Below are positions 27,915 through 36,863 of a DNA stretch of 64,000 nt, piece after piece (position 1 is the stretch's first letter; every line of letters starts with the position of its first letter). Made by a program: the position numbers and the translations under genes. The notes under the pieces were generated by a model. It saw only the letters and a list, made by a program, of their open reading frames with translations. It was not told the DNA's origin and did no database searches. Source of the stretch: Pseudomonadota bacterium (GTDB lineage: Bacteria; Pseudomonadota; Gammaproteobacteria; Burkholderiales; SG8-39); the NCBI GenBank assembly GCA_947455195.1, contig CANGMI010000006.1, positions 124,001-188,000 of the forward strand, read 5' to 3'.

Positions 27915-28913
27915 ATGACGTCCTGCAACCCCGCTGATCGCCCTGCTCGCCGACTTCACGTCGCCGCCGCTCCTGCCCTCGCTCTGGGCCTTGTCATGGC
28001 AGCGGCCCCGCTCGCCACGATGGCGCAGGAAGTCGCACTGCGCGCCTCCGTGTTCGTGCCCTCGAACACGGTCTTTGGCGAACCGTGCGCGCGCTTTGTC
28101 GAACACGTCAACCAGACATACAAGGGCACGGTGCAGATCCGCCTCGTCGGCCCCGACGCCGTTCCCTCGCTCGAGCAGGGCAACGCGGTTCGCAGCGGCG
28201 TGGTCGATCTGGCCTGCATTCCGCCGGCCTACTACACCAACGTGATGCCCGAAGCGGATGCGGCCATCCTCTCGAACCTCAACTTTACCCAGCAGCGCGC
28301 CTCGGGCGGCTGGGACGCACTGAACCAGTTGCTGCACCAGAAGCAGGGCTCGCACATGGTGGCGGGCTACGGTGACGGCGTGCAGTTCCACATCTTCACC
28401 AACAAGCCGGTGAACTCGATCGCCGAACTCAAGGCGCTGAAACTGCGCACCACCCCCAACTACACCTCGTTCTTCCAGAGCCTGGGTGCCACGCCGGTGA
28501 ACATGCCCCCGGGCGAAGTGCAGACCGCCCTCGAACGCGGCGTGGTCGACGGCTACGGCTGGCCGCTGCTTGGCATCTTCGACCTCGGTTGGGCCCAGCA
28601 CACCCGATACCGCATCGATCCGGGGTTCTACAACGTCATCGTCTATGTGCTCGCCAACTTCAACAAGTGGAACTCGCTGACCCCGGCACAGCGCGATGCG
28701 CTGGGCAAGGCAGGCGAGTGGCTCGAGGCGGAGAACACCCGCATGGCGGCCGAGAAGAGCGCCAGCGAACGCAAGCGCCAGGCCGATGCCGGCATCAAGT
28801 CGATCGACCTGGGTGCCGCCTATCGCAAGCAGGCCTATGATGCCTACTGGGCCGATATCGCCAAGCGCGCGCCCGAACCCGTGAAGATGCTGCGTCCGCT
28901 GCTCGACAAGTAG
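27915..28913 (+). CDS. TRAP transporter solute-binding protein (DctP family)
   Basis: 332 aa from the ATG at 27915 (GGAG upstream), with a signal peptide ending near 'ATMAQ' at residue 38. 'KLRTTPNYTSFFQSLGATPVNMPPGEVQTALERGVVDGYGWP' contains the family pattern around the carboxylate-binding arginine. TRAP receptors bind organic acids. No DctQ or DctM gene is adjacent; the only TRAP membrane genes in the window are at 55809-57610. It lies inside an operon between the ring hydroxylase and a molybdenum hydroxylase large subunit. Confidence 0.9.
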   Translation: MTSCNPADRPARRLHVAAAPALALGLVMAAAPLATMAQEVALRASVFVPSNTVFGEPCARFVEHVNQTYKGTVQIRLVGPDAVPSLEQGNAVRSGVVDLACIPPAYYTNVMPEADAAILSNLNFTQQRASGGWDALNQLLHQKQGSHMVAGYGDGVQFHIFTNKPVNSIAELKALKLRTTPNYTSFFQSLGATPVNMPPGEVQTALERGVVDGYGWPLLGIFDLGWAQHTRYRIDPGFYNVIVYVLANFNKWNSLTPAQRDALGKAGEWLEAENTRMAAEKSASERKRQADAGIKSIDLGAAYRKQAYDAYWADIAKRAPEPVKMLRPLLDK

Positions 28914-28923
28914 ACGCATCCTC

Positions 28924-31311
28924 ATGTCCGAGGCGCAGTCGCAACCGCGCGTCAACGCACGGCGCCTGGTGCAGGGGCGCGGGCGCTATGGCGATGACCT
29001 GCGCTTCCCACGCCTCGCCCACGCGGTCTTCGTGCGCAGCCCGCATGCGCACGCCCGCATCGTGCGTGTCGACCTCACGCCCGCGCTGACAGCGCCCGGC
29101 GTCATCGCCGTGTTCGATGCGGCAGCACTCGCCACCACCTGCGCCCCCTGGCAGACACGACTCGAGACCTTTCCGCAGCACCGGTCGATGCCGCAGGGGC
29201 CGCTCGCGAGTGGTCATGCGCTGTGGCACGGCCAGCCGGTCGTGATCGTCATCGCAACGACCCGTGCTCTGGCGGAAGACGCCGCAGGTCTGGTCGAGAT
29301 CGACTACGAGGCACTTCCCGCCGCCGCCGACTTCCCGGCTGTCCTCGAACCGGGCGCCGCACGCGCGCACCCGGAACTGCCTGACAACCTCGCCTTCGAG
29401 CACCGCATTGCCAGTGGCGACGCAGCCACGGCCCGTGCCGCTGCGCATCATGTGGTGCGACGCCGCTTCATCTTTTCGCGCAACACGGCGGTCTCGCTCG
29501 AACCGCGCACGCTGATCGCCGACTTCGAGCCTGGGGTGCGCCGACTCACGGTGCATGCATCGACCCAGGTACCCCACCAGTTGCGCTCGATCCTCTCGCG
29601 CCAGATGCAACTGCCCGAAAGTCAGGTGCGAGTGATCGCACCCGATGTGGGTGGCGGCTTCGGCGTGAAGCTGCATTGCTACGACGACGAGATGGCCACC
29701 TGCGCCGCCGCCTTGCGGCTGGGCCGACCGGTGAAGTTCGTGGCCGACCGCCTCGAGTCGATGGCAAGCGACATCCATGGCCGCGGGCATGTCGTCGATG
29801 CGGCGCTGGCGGTCGATGCCGAGGGCCATATCCTCGCCATCGAAGTCGATGACGCGATGGAAGCAGGCGCGCACTCGGTCTATCCGCGCTCGAGCATTCT
29901 CGAAGGCCTGCAATCCATCGGTTTCGTTGCAGCCGCCTACGCACTCGAACACTACAGCGCCCGACTGCGGGTCGCCTGGCAGAACAAGATCGGTACCGCC
30001 TCCTACCGGGGCGTGGGCCAGCCGGTGGCCTGCGGGGTGACCGAATACCTCATCGATGCCGCCGCACGCGAACTCGCGATCGACCCGGCGCAGATGCGTC
30101 GACGCAATCTGCGCTCGGCCCTTCGCGGGGGTTCGAAAACACCGGCCGGGTTCGATGCAGGCGGGCTCTCGCACGAGGCCTGCCTCGATCGACTGCTCAC
30201 CCTGATGGACTACCAGGGCCTGCGGCAGCGCCAGAGAGAAGCCCGTGCGGCGGGGCGACTGCTCGGCATCGGGCTTGCGAGCTTTGTCGAGCAGAATTCT
30301 CCGGGCGCCGCCTTCTACGGGGCCGCCGGCGTGGCCATCTCGGCCATGGACGGTTGCACGCTGCGCCTCGAACCCGATGGCTCGATGGCCTGCATCACCA
30401 GCAATGTCGATCAGGGTCAAGGGGTGGAGACCACACTCGCGCAGATCGTGGCAGCCGAGTTCGGCATAGCGCTCTCGGCCGTGCGGGTCGTGCAGGGCGA
30501 TACCCAGGCAACACCGGTCGGTGGCGGGGTGTTTGCCTCGCGCGGTCTCACGGTGTCCGGCGAGGCTGCACTCGTTGCGGCACGACGACTGCGCGACCAG
30601 CTGATCGGCGTGGTGGCAGCGCTCTGGCAGGTTGCACCCGATGCCGTCGAACTGGCAGAAGGCACGGTGCGCTCGCGCGCCTCGGGAACGGCCACGGTGA
30701 CGGGAACAATGGCGGCATCCGGGGCGGCAGCACCGCCAGCGTCCCTGTCGCTGCCGCAACTCGCACGCATCCTCAACTTCGAGCAGCATCGCCTGCCGGC
30801 CGGTCTCGAGCCCGCCACCATCGCCACGGCGCAAGTCTTCATGCAGCAACCCTTCCTGCTCGCCAACGGCATGCAGGCCAGTCTCGTCGAGGTCGACCCC
30901 GACACCGGCTTCGTGCGCCTCCTTGGCCACTGGCTGGTGGAGGACTGCGGCCGGGTGCTCAACCCGCTACTCGCCGACGAGCAGTTGCGCGGTGGCGTCA
31001 TTCAGGGCATCGGTGCCGCACTGCTCGAAGAGTGCCGCTATGACACCGAAGGCCAGATTCTCACCGGCACCCTGGCCGACTATCTGCTGCCGATGGCCGG
31101 CGAGATGCCCGACATCGTGATCGACCATGTGCACACCCCGGTCACGTCGACGCAACTGGGCGTGAAGGGTGTCGGCGAGGCCGGCACGATCGGTGCCGCT
31201 GCAGCGGTGGGCAATGCCATCAACGACGCACTGGCCTCGTTGGGCGGGGAAGTCTGCGCACAGCCCTATACGCCTGAGCGCATCCTGCGCGCCCTCGGCC
31301 GCGTAACCTGA
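28924..31311 (+). CDS. molybdenum hydroxylase large (molybdopterin-binding) subunit, xanthine dehydrogenase/CoxL form II-like
   Basis: 795 aa. 'RLVQGRGRYGDD' starts the aldehyde oxidase a/b hammerhead domain, and 'VIAPDVGGGFGVK' and 'GVGEAGTIGAAAAVGNAI' are molybdopterin-site motifs, with the terminal Glu of GEAG as the catalytic base. The active-site loop 'SYRGVGQP' lacks the Cys of carbon-monoxide dehydrogenase (AYRCSFR), so CO oxidation is not expected. No FAD or FeS subunit adjoins; those at 7594-9058 are the likely partners. 10 nt after the TRAP receptor gene. Confidence 0.93.
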   Translation: MSEAQSQPRVNARRLVQGRGRYGDDLRFPRLAHAVFVRSPHAHARIVRVDLTPALTAPGVIAVFDAAALATTCAPWQTRLETFPQHRSMPQGPLASGHALWHGQPVVIVIATTRALAEDAAGLVEIDYEALPAAADFPAVLEPGAARAHPELPDNLAFEHRIASGDAATARAAAHHVVRRRFIFSRNTAVSLEPRTLIADFEPGVRRLTVHASTQVPHQLRSILSRQMQLPESQVRVIAPDVGGGFGVKLHCYDDEMATCAAALRLGRPVKFVADRLESMASDIHGRGHVVDAALAVDAEGHILAIEVDDAMEAGAHSVYPRSSILEGLQSIGFVAAAYALEHYSARLRVAWQNKIGTASYRGVGQPVACGVTEYLIDAAARELAIDPAQMRRRNLRSALRGGSKTPAGFDAGGLSHEACLDRLLTLMDYQGLRQRQREARAAGRLLGIGLASFVEQNSPGAAFYGAAGVAISAMDGCTLRLEPDGSMACITSNVDQGQGVETTLAQIVAAEFGIALSAVRVVQGDTQATPVGGGVFASRGLTVSGEAALVAARRLRDQLIGVVAALWQVAPDAVELAEGTVRSRASGTATVTGTMAASGAAAPPASLSLPQLARILNFEQHRLPAGLEPATIATAQVFMQQPFLLANGMQASLVEVDPDTGFVRLLGHWLVEDCGRVLNPLLADEQLRGGVIQGIGAALLEECRYDTEGQILTGTLADYLLPMAGEMPDIVIDHVHTPVTSTQLGVKGVGEAGTIGAAAAVGNAINDALASLGGEVCAQPYTPERILRALGRVT

Positions 31312-31353
31312 ATCGCGTGACCTGAGCCCACCGGCCTGAACCGCAATCCCGCC

Positions 31354-32514
31354 ATGCGCATCACCGCCATTCATGAAACAACCGTGCCGATTGCCTCGGC
31401 GATGCGCAACGCATCGATCGCCTTCGATGCGATGACCGCCAGTGCCCTCGCCATCGAGACCGACTGTCGTATCGATGGCGACCCGGTGGTCGGTTATGCC
31501 TTCGATTCGATCGGCCGCTACGGCAAGGGCGCACTGCTGCGCGAGCGCTTCCTGCCGCGACTTCTCGCAGCCGACGCAGCAAGCCTGCAGGATGCCTCGG
31601 GCCTCATCGACCCGACCCGCGCCGCACAGGTCTGCATGCAGAACGAGAAGGCCGGTGGCCATGGCGAGCGCCCGGGTGCGATCGCGCTCATCGAAGCGGC
31701 CTTGTGGGATGCCCGCGCCAAGGCGATGGGGCAACCCCTGTGGCGGGTACTGGCCAGCGACGAGGGGTCTACAGCGCGTACGCCGACCATCGCGACCTAT
31801 GGCTCCTGCGGCCACTTCCGGCCCGGTGAGTCGCTCGATGGCCTGAAAGCCGAAGTCAACCGGGCACTCGAGGCGGGTTTCCGGCTCGTGAAGATCAAGG
31901 TGGGCGGCGTCCTGCCCGATGACCTTCATCGTATCGAGGCCGCGCTCGCGGTGACCGGCGCGGGTTGCCTTGCCGTCGATGTGAACGGCGTACTCGAGGG
32001 TTCGAGCGGCGAGGCCTGGCTGCGCGCAGCGAGCGCGCTGCCGATCGCGTTCGTCGAGGAGCCCTCGAGTGCGCTGGACTACGCCGGGCTGGCCGCACTG
32101 CGCGAGGCGAGCCGGGTACCGGTCGCGACTGGCGAGAATCTCTTTTCGTTCGACGACGCGCGCAACCTGCTGCGCCATGGCGGACTGCACGCGGCCATCG
32201 ACCGCATCCAGATCGACCCGCTGCTGGCCTATGGTGTCGCCGAATACCGTCGCATCCTCGCCCTTGCCCAGACGCACGGCTGGCACCGCAGCCAGTTCTG
32301 GCCGCATGCCGGGCACCTCTTTGCCGCCCAACTGGTGGCCGGCTTCGGCCTCGGCAGCGCCGAAGCCGCCCCCGACCGCAGCATGGCCTGGGGCGGCTAC
32401 TGGGACAACTGCCCGGTCATCGATGGACGCATCACGCTGCCTGACCTGCCCGGTGTCGGATTCGAAGGCAAGCGCAACCTCCTTGCTGCTCTACAATGGT
32501 GGCGAAGCCGGTAA
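31354..32514 (+). CDS. enolase-superfamily dehydratase, D(-)-tartrate dehydratase-like
   Basis: 386 aa. Superfamily residues are all visible: K180 and K182 ('VKIKVGG'), metal ligands D209 ('AVDVNG'), E235 ('FVEEP') and E261 ('ATGENLF'), and H318 ('WPHAGH'). The N-terminal 'NEKAGGHGE' (K99) and the 'PIASAMRNASIAFDAM' start agree with the remembered sequence of D-tartrate dehydratase (TarD), almost residue for residue at active-site positions. It would abstract the alpha-proton of a 2-hydroxy acid and lose water, giving a 2-oxo acid. The substrate could be another sugar diacid. No ribosome site is visible. Confidence 0.85.
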   Translation: MRITAIHETTVPIASAMRNASIAFDAMTASALAIETDCRIDGDPVVGYAFDSIGRYGKGALLRERFLPRLLAADAASLQDASGLIDPTRAAQVCMQNEKAGGHGERPGAIALIEAALWDARAKAMGQPLWRVLASDEGSTARTPTIATYGSCGHFRPGESLDGLKAEVNRALEAGFRLVKIKVGGVLPDDLHRIEAALAVTGAGCLAVDVNGVLEGSSGEAWLRAASALPIAFVEEPSSALDYAGLAALREASRVPVATGENLFSFDDARNLLRHGGLHAAIDRIQIDPLLAYGVAEYRRILALAQTHGWHRSQFWPHAGHLFAAQLVAGFGLGSAEAAPDRSMAWGGYWDNCPVIDGRITLPDLPGVGFEGKRNLLAALQWWRSR

Positions 32515-32535
32515 CCTGCGCAGGAGAAAGTCAAC

Positions 32536-32934
32536 ATGGCCAAACTCAGACACATCGCGATTTCCGTACCCGACGTCGAAGAGGCGGCAAAGTTCTACAT
32601 CGACACCTTCGGCATGCAGCGGGTCAACTTCGCGGCGACCCCCTACGGGGATGGTCTGTCGCTGAGCGATGGCACGGTAAACCTCACGCTGCTCAAGTTT
32701 CACACCGACGACGCCGCAGGCGACGCGCGTGGCAAGGACTTCACCGGCTTGCATCACATGGGTTTCATCGTCGATGATCTCGAGGGCATGAGCAGCCAGA
32801 TCGAGGCAAACGGCGGCCGATTCCATCGTGAACTGAAGGGCGGCGGTGGCGTCGACTTCGAGCGCAAATTCCTTGACCCCAATGGGGTGGTTTTCGACAT
32901 TTCGCACAAGGGGTGGGTCGGCACCAAGGTCTGA
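32536..32934 (+). CDS. VOC (glyoxalase/bleomycin-resistance fold) family protein
   Basis: 132 aa with AGGAG upstream. 'LRHIAISVPDVEEAAKFYIDTFGM' and 'GLHHMGFIVDDLEGM' are the two beta-alpha-beta-beta-beta repeats; the metal ligands expected are H7, H53-54-region and a C-terminal glutamate. Possible roles: isomerase, epimerase or lyase on a hydroxy-acid intermediate. The position between the tartrate dehydratase-like gene and an MFS carrier supports a catabolic role. Confidence 0.85.
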   Translation: MAKLRHIAISVPDVEEAAKFYIDTFGMQRVNFAATPYGDGLSLSDGTVNLTLLKFHTDDAAGDARGKDFTGLHHMGFIVDDLEGMSSQIEANGGRFHRELKGGGGVDFERKFLDPNGVVFDISHKGWVGTKV

Positions 32935-33017
32935 CACCACCGAGGACATCAAGACATAAGGGGTATGGCGCACGCCAGATGCGTCGGCCCCAGGCAGTGA
33001 TCAGGGAGGAGACCAGC

Positions 33018-34403
33018 ATGTCCAATACCGCCGGCGACATCGGGGCACCCGGCAGTCCCGCCGTGATTGCCGCTCGCATCGAGCGCTTGCCGCTTTCGCC
33101 GTGGCATGCGCGCATGCGCCTCATCATCGGCACAGCATGGTTCTTCGATGCCTTCGATGCCCTTGCCATCGCGGTCGTGCTGCCCGCGCTCATTCCGCTC
33201 TGGAAACTCGCACCCGCACAGATCGGACTGCTGATCGGCATCGGCTACCTCGGGCAGATGATCGGCTCGATCATCTCGGGATGGGCCGGGGAACGCTTTG
33301 GTCGAACACCGCTCCTGCTCGTGAATCTCATCATCTTCACCCTGGGCAGTTTCGGCTGTGCTGCCGCCTGGGACTACTCGTCGCTGCTCGGCATGCGCTT
33401 CTTCCAGGGTCTCGGTCTCGGGGGCGAGATCCCGATCATGATTGCCTACATGAACGAGTTCGCCAAAGCCGAGGGGCGGGGCCGCTTTGCCCTGGCCTAC
33501 CAGGCGCTCTTTCCGGTGGGCATTCTGGCCTGTTCGCTGGTGGCGACCTGGGTCGTGCCCAATCTGGGCTGGCGCTGGATGTTCATCATCGGCGGCATCC
33601 CGGCGCTGGTCGCCATTCCGCTGCGCATGTTCCTGATCGAATCACCGCGCTGGCTCGCAAGCCGGGGGCGCCAGGCCGATGCCGATGCCGCAATGTCACG
33701 CATCGAAACCATCGTCTCCCAGGGCGGTCGGGTATCGCTGCCCCCACTGCCCACCGACATACCGGCCACCAGCCCGGCCCGCACCCGCCTGGGCGATCTC
33801 TTCAAGGGCATCTACCTGCGCCGCACGCTCTCCCTCTGGGGGTTGTGGATCACCTCCTACATCGTCATCTACGGGCTGGGCGGCTGGTTCATCTCGATCA
33901 TGCGCACCGTCTACAAGCTGAGTCAGTCGCAGTCGCTCTGGTACGGGGTGGTCCTCAACCTCTTTACCCTGCTCGGCACGCTGCTCTGCGTGTTCCTCGT
34001 CGATCGGGTCGGTCGCAAGCGCCTGTTCACCGCCGCGTTCGCGCTCGGATCGTTGCCGCTCCTCGCGCTCGCCATCACCGGCTCGAATGACCCGCAGGTC
34101 GTCGTGACACTGGCATCGATGGGCGCGTGCTGCCTTGGGGTGCTCGCCGTGGGCCTCGGAACCTTCACGGCCGAAAACTACCCGAATCACATGCGGGCAC
34201 TGGGCGGGGGCATTGCCAATGCCTGGCTGCGTGGCGCATCGGTGGTGACACCCACCTTCATCGGCTACCTGCTGGTGGCAGAAGGCGTAGGCGCGGTATG
34301 GGGCCTCTTTGGCGGCGCCGCGCTCCTCGGCGCCATCATCTGCGCACTCTTCTCGATCGAGACGAGCGGCCGTACGCTGGAAGACATTTCACCGGCACCG
34401 TGA
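33018..34403 (+). CDS. MFS transporter (sugar/aromatic acid:H+ symporter-like)
   Basis: 461 aa from the ATG at 33018 with GGGAGGA upstream. Twelve hydrophobic segments are expected. 'GWAGERFGRTPLLL' is the conserved loop 2-3 motif, 'DAFDALAIAVVLPAL' in TM1 holds the acidic pair typical of the aromatic acid:H+ symporters, and 'ESPRWLASRGR' ends TM6. It probably imports an organic acid used by the neighbouring enzymes. Confidence 0.9.
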   Translation: MSNTAGDIGAPGSPAVIAARIERLPLSPWHARMRLIIGTAWFFDAFDALAIAVVLPALIPLWKLAPAQIGLLIGIGYLGQMIGSIISGWAGERFGRTPLLLVNLIIFTLGSFGCAAAWDYSSLLGMRFFQGLGLGGEIPIMIAYMNEFAKAEGRGRFALAYQALFPVGILACSLVATWVVPNLGWRWMFIIGGIPALVAIPLRMFLIESPRWLASRGRQADADAAMSRIETIVSQGGRVSLPPLPTDIPATSPARTRLGDLFKGIYLRRTLSLWGLWITSYIVIYGLGGWFISIMRTVYKLSQSQSLWYGVVLNLFTLLGTLLCVFLVDRVGRKRLFTAAFALGSLPLLALAITGSNDPQVVVTLASMGACCLGVLAVGLGTFTAENYPNHMRALGGGIANAWLRGASVVTPTFIGYLLVAEGVGAVWGLFGGAALLGAIICALFSIETSGRTLEDISPAP

Positions 34404-34469
34404 CAGACAGCCATCCGCTCGACGCGCGAACCTGCGAGCATCCGCTCCCCCTGACCTGCAAGGATCATC

Positions 34470-35456
34470 ATGATGCGAACTCGAATCACGGTACTTGCTT
34501 CATTGCTCTCCGGTTTGTCGGCAAGCCTCGCCGCGCATGCACAGCCAGCGGCATGGCCGACGCGCCCGGTCACCATCGTCGTGCCGTATGCGGCCGGTGG
34601 CCCTACCGACATCGTGGCGCGAGCGCTCGGGGCCTCGATGACCAAACCCCTGGGGCAGAGCATCGTCATCGAGAACAAGGTCGGGGCTGGTGGCACGATT
34701 GCAGCCACCCATGTCGCGCGCAGCCACGCAGACGGCCACACGCTGCTCCTGCATCACAACGGCATGGCCACGGCCGTGGCCCTTTACCGCAAGCTCGACT
34801 ACAACCCGCTCACCGACTATGAGTACATCGGTCAGGTAGCCGACGTGCCGATGACGCTACTCGGGCGCCGCGACCTGCCGGCCGACAATCTGGCGTCCCT
34901 GATGCGCTGGATCCAGGCCAACAAGGAGAAGGCGAACCTGGCCAACGCCGGCATCGGTGCGGCCTCGCACCTGTGCGGCATGATGGTGCAGCAGGCCCTG
35001 GGCATCGATCTCACCACCATCCCGTTCCAGGGCACGGCCCCGGCGATGAACGCCCTGCTCGGCGGCCAGGTCGATCTGCTGTGCGATCAGACCACCAACA
35101 CCATGTCGCAGATTCGCGGCAACAAGGTGCGCCTGTATGGGGTGACCACACCCAACCGCATCGCGGCACTGCCCGATACGCCGACCTTGAACGAGGCAGG
35201 CTTCAAGGGATTCGATGTGAAGGTCTGGCACGGGCTGTATGCACCGAAGGGCACCCCGAAGATCGCGCTCGACCGGCTGAACACGGCCTTGCGCGCAGCG
35301 CTAGGTGATCCGGCCATGGCTGCACGCATGACCGATCTGGGCTCGGAAGTCGTGCCCGAGGCCAAGCAGACGCCTGCCGGCCTGCAGGACTGGCTGCGCC
35401 TCGAAATCGCGAAATGGACGCCCGTGATCCAGAAAGCAGGTGTCTACGCCGACTGA
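34470..35456 (+). CDS. Bug/TctC-family periplasmic substrate-binding protein (2 of 3)
   Basis: 328 aa, AAGGA upstream. Signal peptide to about residue 25 ('LAAHAQ'). 'WPTRPVTIVVPYAAGGPTD' then 'QSIVIENKVGAGGT' are the Bug signatures. Last gene of the eight-gene plus-strand operon 26010-35456. Together with the MFS carrier and TRAP receptor it is the third uptake component in that operon, with no TctAB partner in view. Confidence 0.92.
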   Translation: MMRTRITVLASLLSGLSASLAAHAQPAAWPTRPVTIVVPYAAGGPTDIVARALGASMTKPLGQSIVIENKVGAGGTIAATHVARSHADGHTLLLHHNGMATAVALYRKLDYNPLTDYEYIGQVADVPMTLLGRRDLPADNLASLMRWIQANKEKANLANAGIGAASHLCGMMVQQALGIDLTTIPFQGTAPAMNALLGGQVDLLCDQTTNTMSQIRGNKVRLYGVTTPNRIAALPDTPTLNEAGFKGFDVKVWHGLYAPKGTPKIALDRLNTALRAALGDPAMAARMTDLGSEVVPEAKQTPAGLQDWLRLEIAKWTPVIQKAGVYAD

Positions 35457-35468
35457 AGGATCTTGCAG

Positions 35469-35482
35469 GGCGGCACGCCGCC
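35469..35482. terminator. possible bidirectional terminator hairpin
   Basis: GGCGGC AC GCCGCC palindrome between the convergent Bug gene and the flavoprotein gene (33-bp gap). In RNA it would fold as a 5-bp stem with a 4-nt loop. No T tract. Confidence 0.3.
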
Positions 35483-35489
35483 GGCTTCC

Positions 35490-36839
35490 TCAGGTCCGGG
35501 GAGCCGCGCGGGCTGCCGAGAGGCCGGCCTGACGGCCACTCACCGCACACCAGCTGAGGAAACCGGCGTAAGTGCGCCCGAAGACGCCGCCCGCATCGAC
35601 GCCCGCGGCATACAGACCGGGGATGGGCTGGCGATCCGGGGCGAGCACCCGGCAATCGGCGTCGACCGCAATGCCACCGCAGGTGGCAGTAATGCCGGCC
35701 ACTGCACGCATGGCGTAGAAGGGCGCACGCTCCAGCGGTGTTGCGGCGGCCGTGCGGGGCATGGCGAGTGCCGACCCTCTCCCGGCGCGCACCGCAGCAT
35801 TGAAGCCCTCGACTTCGGCGATCAGTGCGTCTCCATCGACCCCGTCAGCGGCCAGTTGCGCTGCAAGTCCGGCGAGGCTGTCTGCAACGACCAGCGGTAC
35901 CCCGGCAGCACGCGCGGCCTGCAGCCAGTCGGCGCGCTGCGCGATACCGACCTCGACCGCGTCACCGGTGCGAATGCGCTCATCGACAATCATCCAGTAG
36001 CGGTCGATACCCGCGCGGGTGGCCGCCTGCGGATTGGCTTCCTCGAGAAAGCTCGCCGACTCGTCGGTGAAGCGACGCCCGCGTCGGTCGACGAGAATGC
36101 CCAGGCGGGCAAAGTACGGTGTCAGTGGCTGCCATTGATCGACCTCAAGCGGGCAGTCGGCCATGGTGTGGCCGTAGTAGGCGGCCATGTCACCCGCCAG
36201 TGCCGCACCGAGCGAGCGCGCAAGACGAAGGCCGTCGCCAGCGGCGCCATCGAGTGAACGGCGGCGCAGATGCGCGGCACCCGGCCCCATGAATTCGGCC
36301 AGCAGGTCGGGGCTCGCCGCAAAACCGCCGGTGGCCATCACCACGCGCGATGCGCGCACCCCATCCGGCGCCGACAGCCTGATGCTATACCCACCCTCGG
36401 CAGGCTCGATCGAACGCACCGGGCTGTTCACCCGAATGCGCACCCCCGCCTTGCGCACACGCTCGAGCAGACCATCGACAAACGCGTCGCGTCGCCCCGG
36501 TTGACCGAGCCCCATCGGACGCAGCACCCGTGACCCGGGCGCGCGCTCGAGCGCGCCGAGCGGCACACCCTGACCCTCGAGAAACGCCATGGCATCGGGA
36601 TACCCGGCAACGAAAAGGGCCTGCAAGGCCCGGTCCCCATCAGGCACATAAGCGCGCAAGGCAGCAAGATCGTCCGATGCAATGAACACGCCTGCCGCGA
36701 TCCGGGCATTGCCGCCGGGGCGTGCCGTGGCTTCGATCAGCGTCACGCGGCAACCCTCGCTCGCCGCGCTGAGTGCCGCAACGAGCCCCGCAAGACCACC
36801 ACCGATCACCGCGACGTCAACCCGATCGGCATGAGTCAT
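35490..36839 (-). CDS. FAD-dependent oxidoreductase, fumarate reductase/tricarballylate dehydrogenase-like
   Basis: 449 aa. The FAD Rossmann motif GGGLAG (residues 13-18) with E36 binds FAD, and 'ATARPGGNARIA' follows. The C-terminal 'ITATCGGIAVD', 'IPGLYAAGVDAGGVFG' and 'GFLSWCAVSGRQAG' match the FAD_binding_2 family of flavoprotein dehydrogenases acting on C4-C6 carboxylates or ketosteroids. It has no signal peptide, so it is cytosolic. AAGGAG lies 8 nt before the ATG. 24 nt after a ThDP enzyme gene, so the two are probably co-expressed. Confidence 0.88.
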   Translation of the reverse strand: MTHADRVDVAVIGGGLAGLVAALSAASEGCRVTLIEATARPGGNARIAAGVFIASDDLAALRAYVPDGDRALQALFVAGYPDAMAFLEGQGVPLGALERAPGSRVLRPMGLGQPGRRDAFVDGLLERVRKAGVRIRVNSPVRSIEPAEGGYSIRLSAPDGVRASRVVMATGGFAASPDLLAEFMGPGAAHLRRRSLDGAAGDGLRLARSLGAALAGDMAAYYGHTMADCPLEVDQWQPLTPYFARLGILVDRRGRRFTDESASFLEEANPQAATRAGIDRYWMIVDERIRTGDAVEVGIAQRADWLQAARAAGVPLVVADSLAGLAAQLAADGVDGDALIAEVEGFNAAVRAGRGSALAMPRTAAATPLERAPFYAMRAVAGITATCGGIAVDADCRVLAPDRQPIPGLYAAGVDAGGVFGRTYAGFLSWCAVSGRQAGLSAARAAPRT

Positions 36840-36863
36840 GGCGCGTGTCTCCTTCAGGCCGTC

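Noticed and set aside
28795-30930. 711-aa open frame on the minus strand
   Set aside because: Lies antisense to the Mo hydroxylase large subunit, is His/Arg-rich and shows no family motif; a GC-driven shadow frame.
28924-31311. Aerobic carbon-monoxide dehydrogenase large subunit
   Set aside because: The active-site loop lacks the Cys (AYRCSFR) required for the Mo-Cu site, so a form II or xanthine-dehydrogenase-type hydroxylase is preferred.
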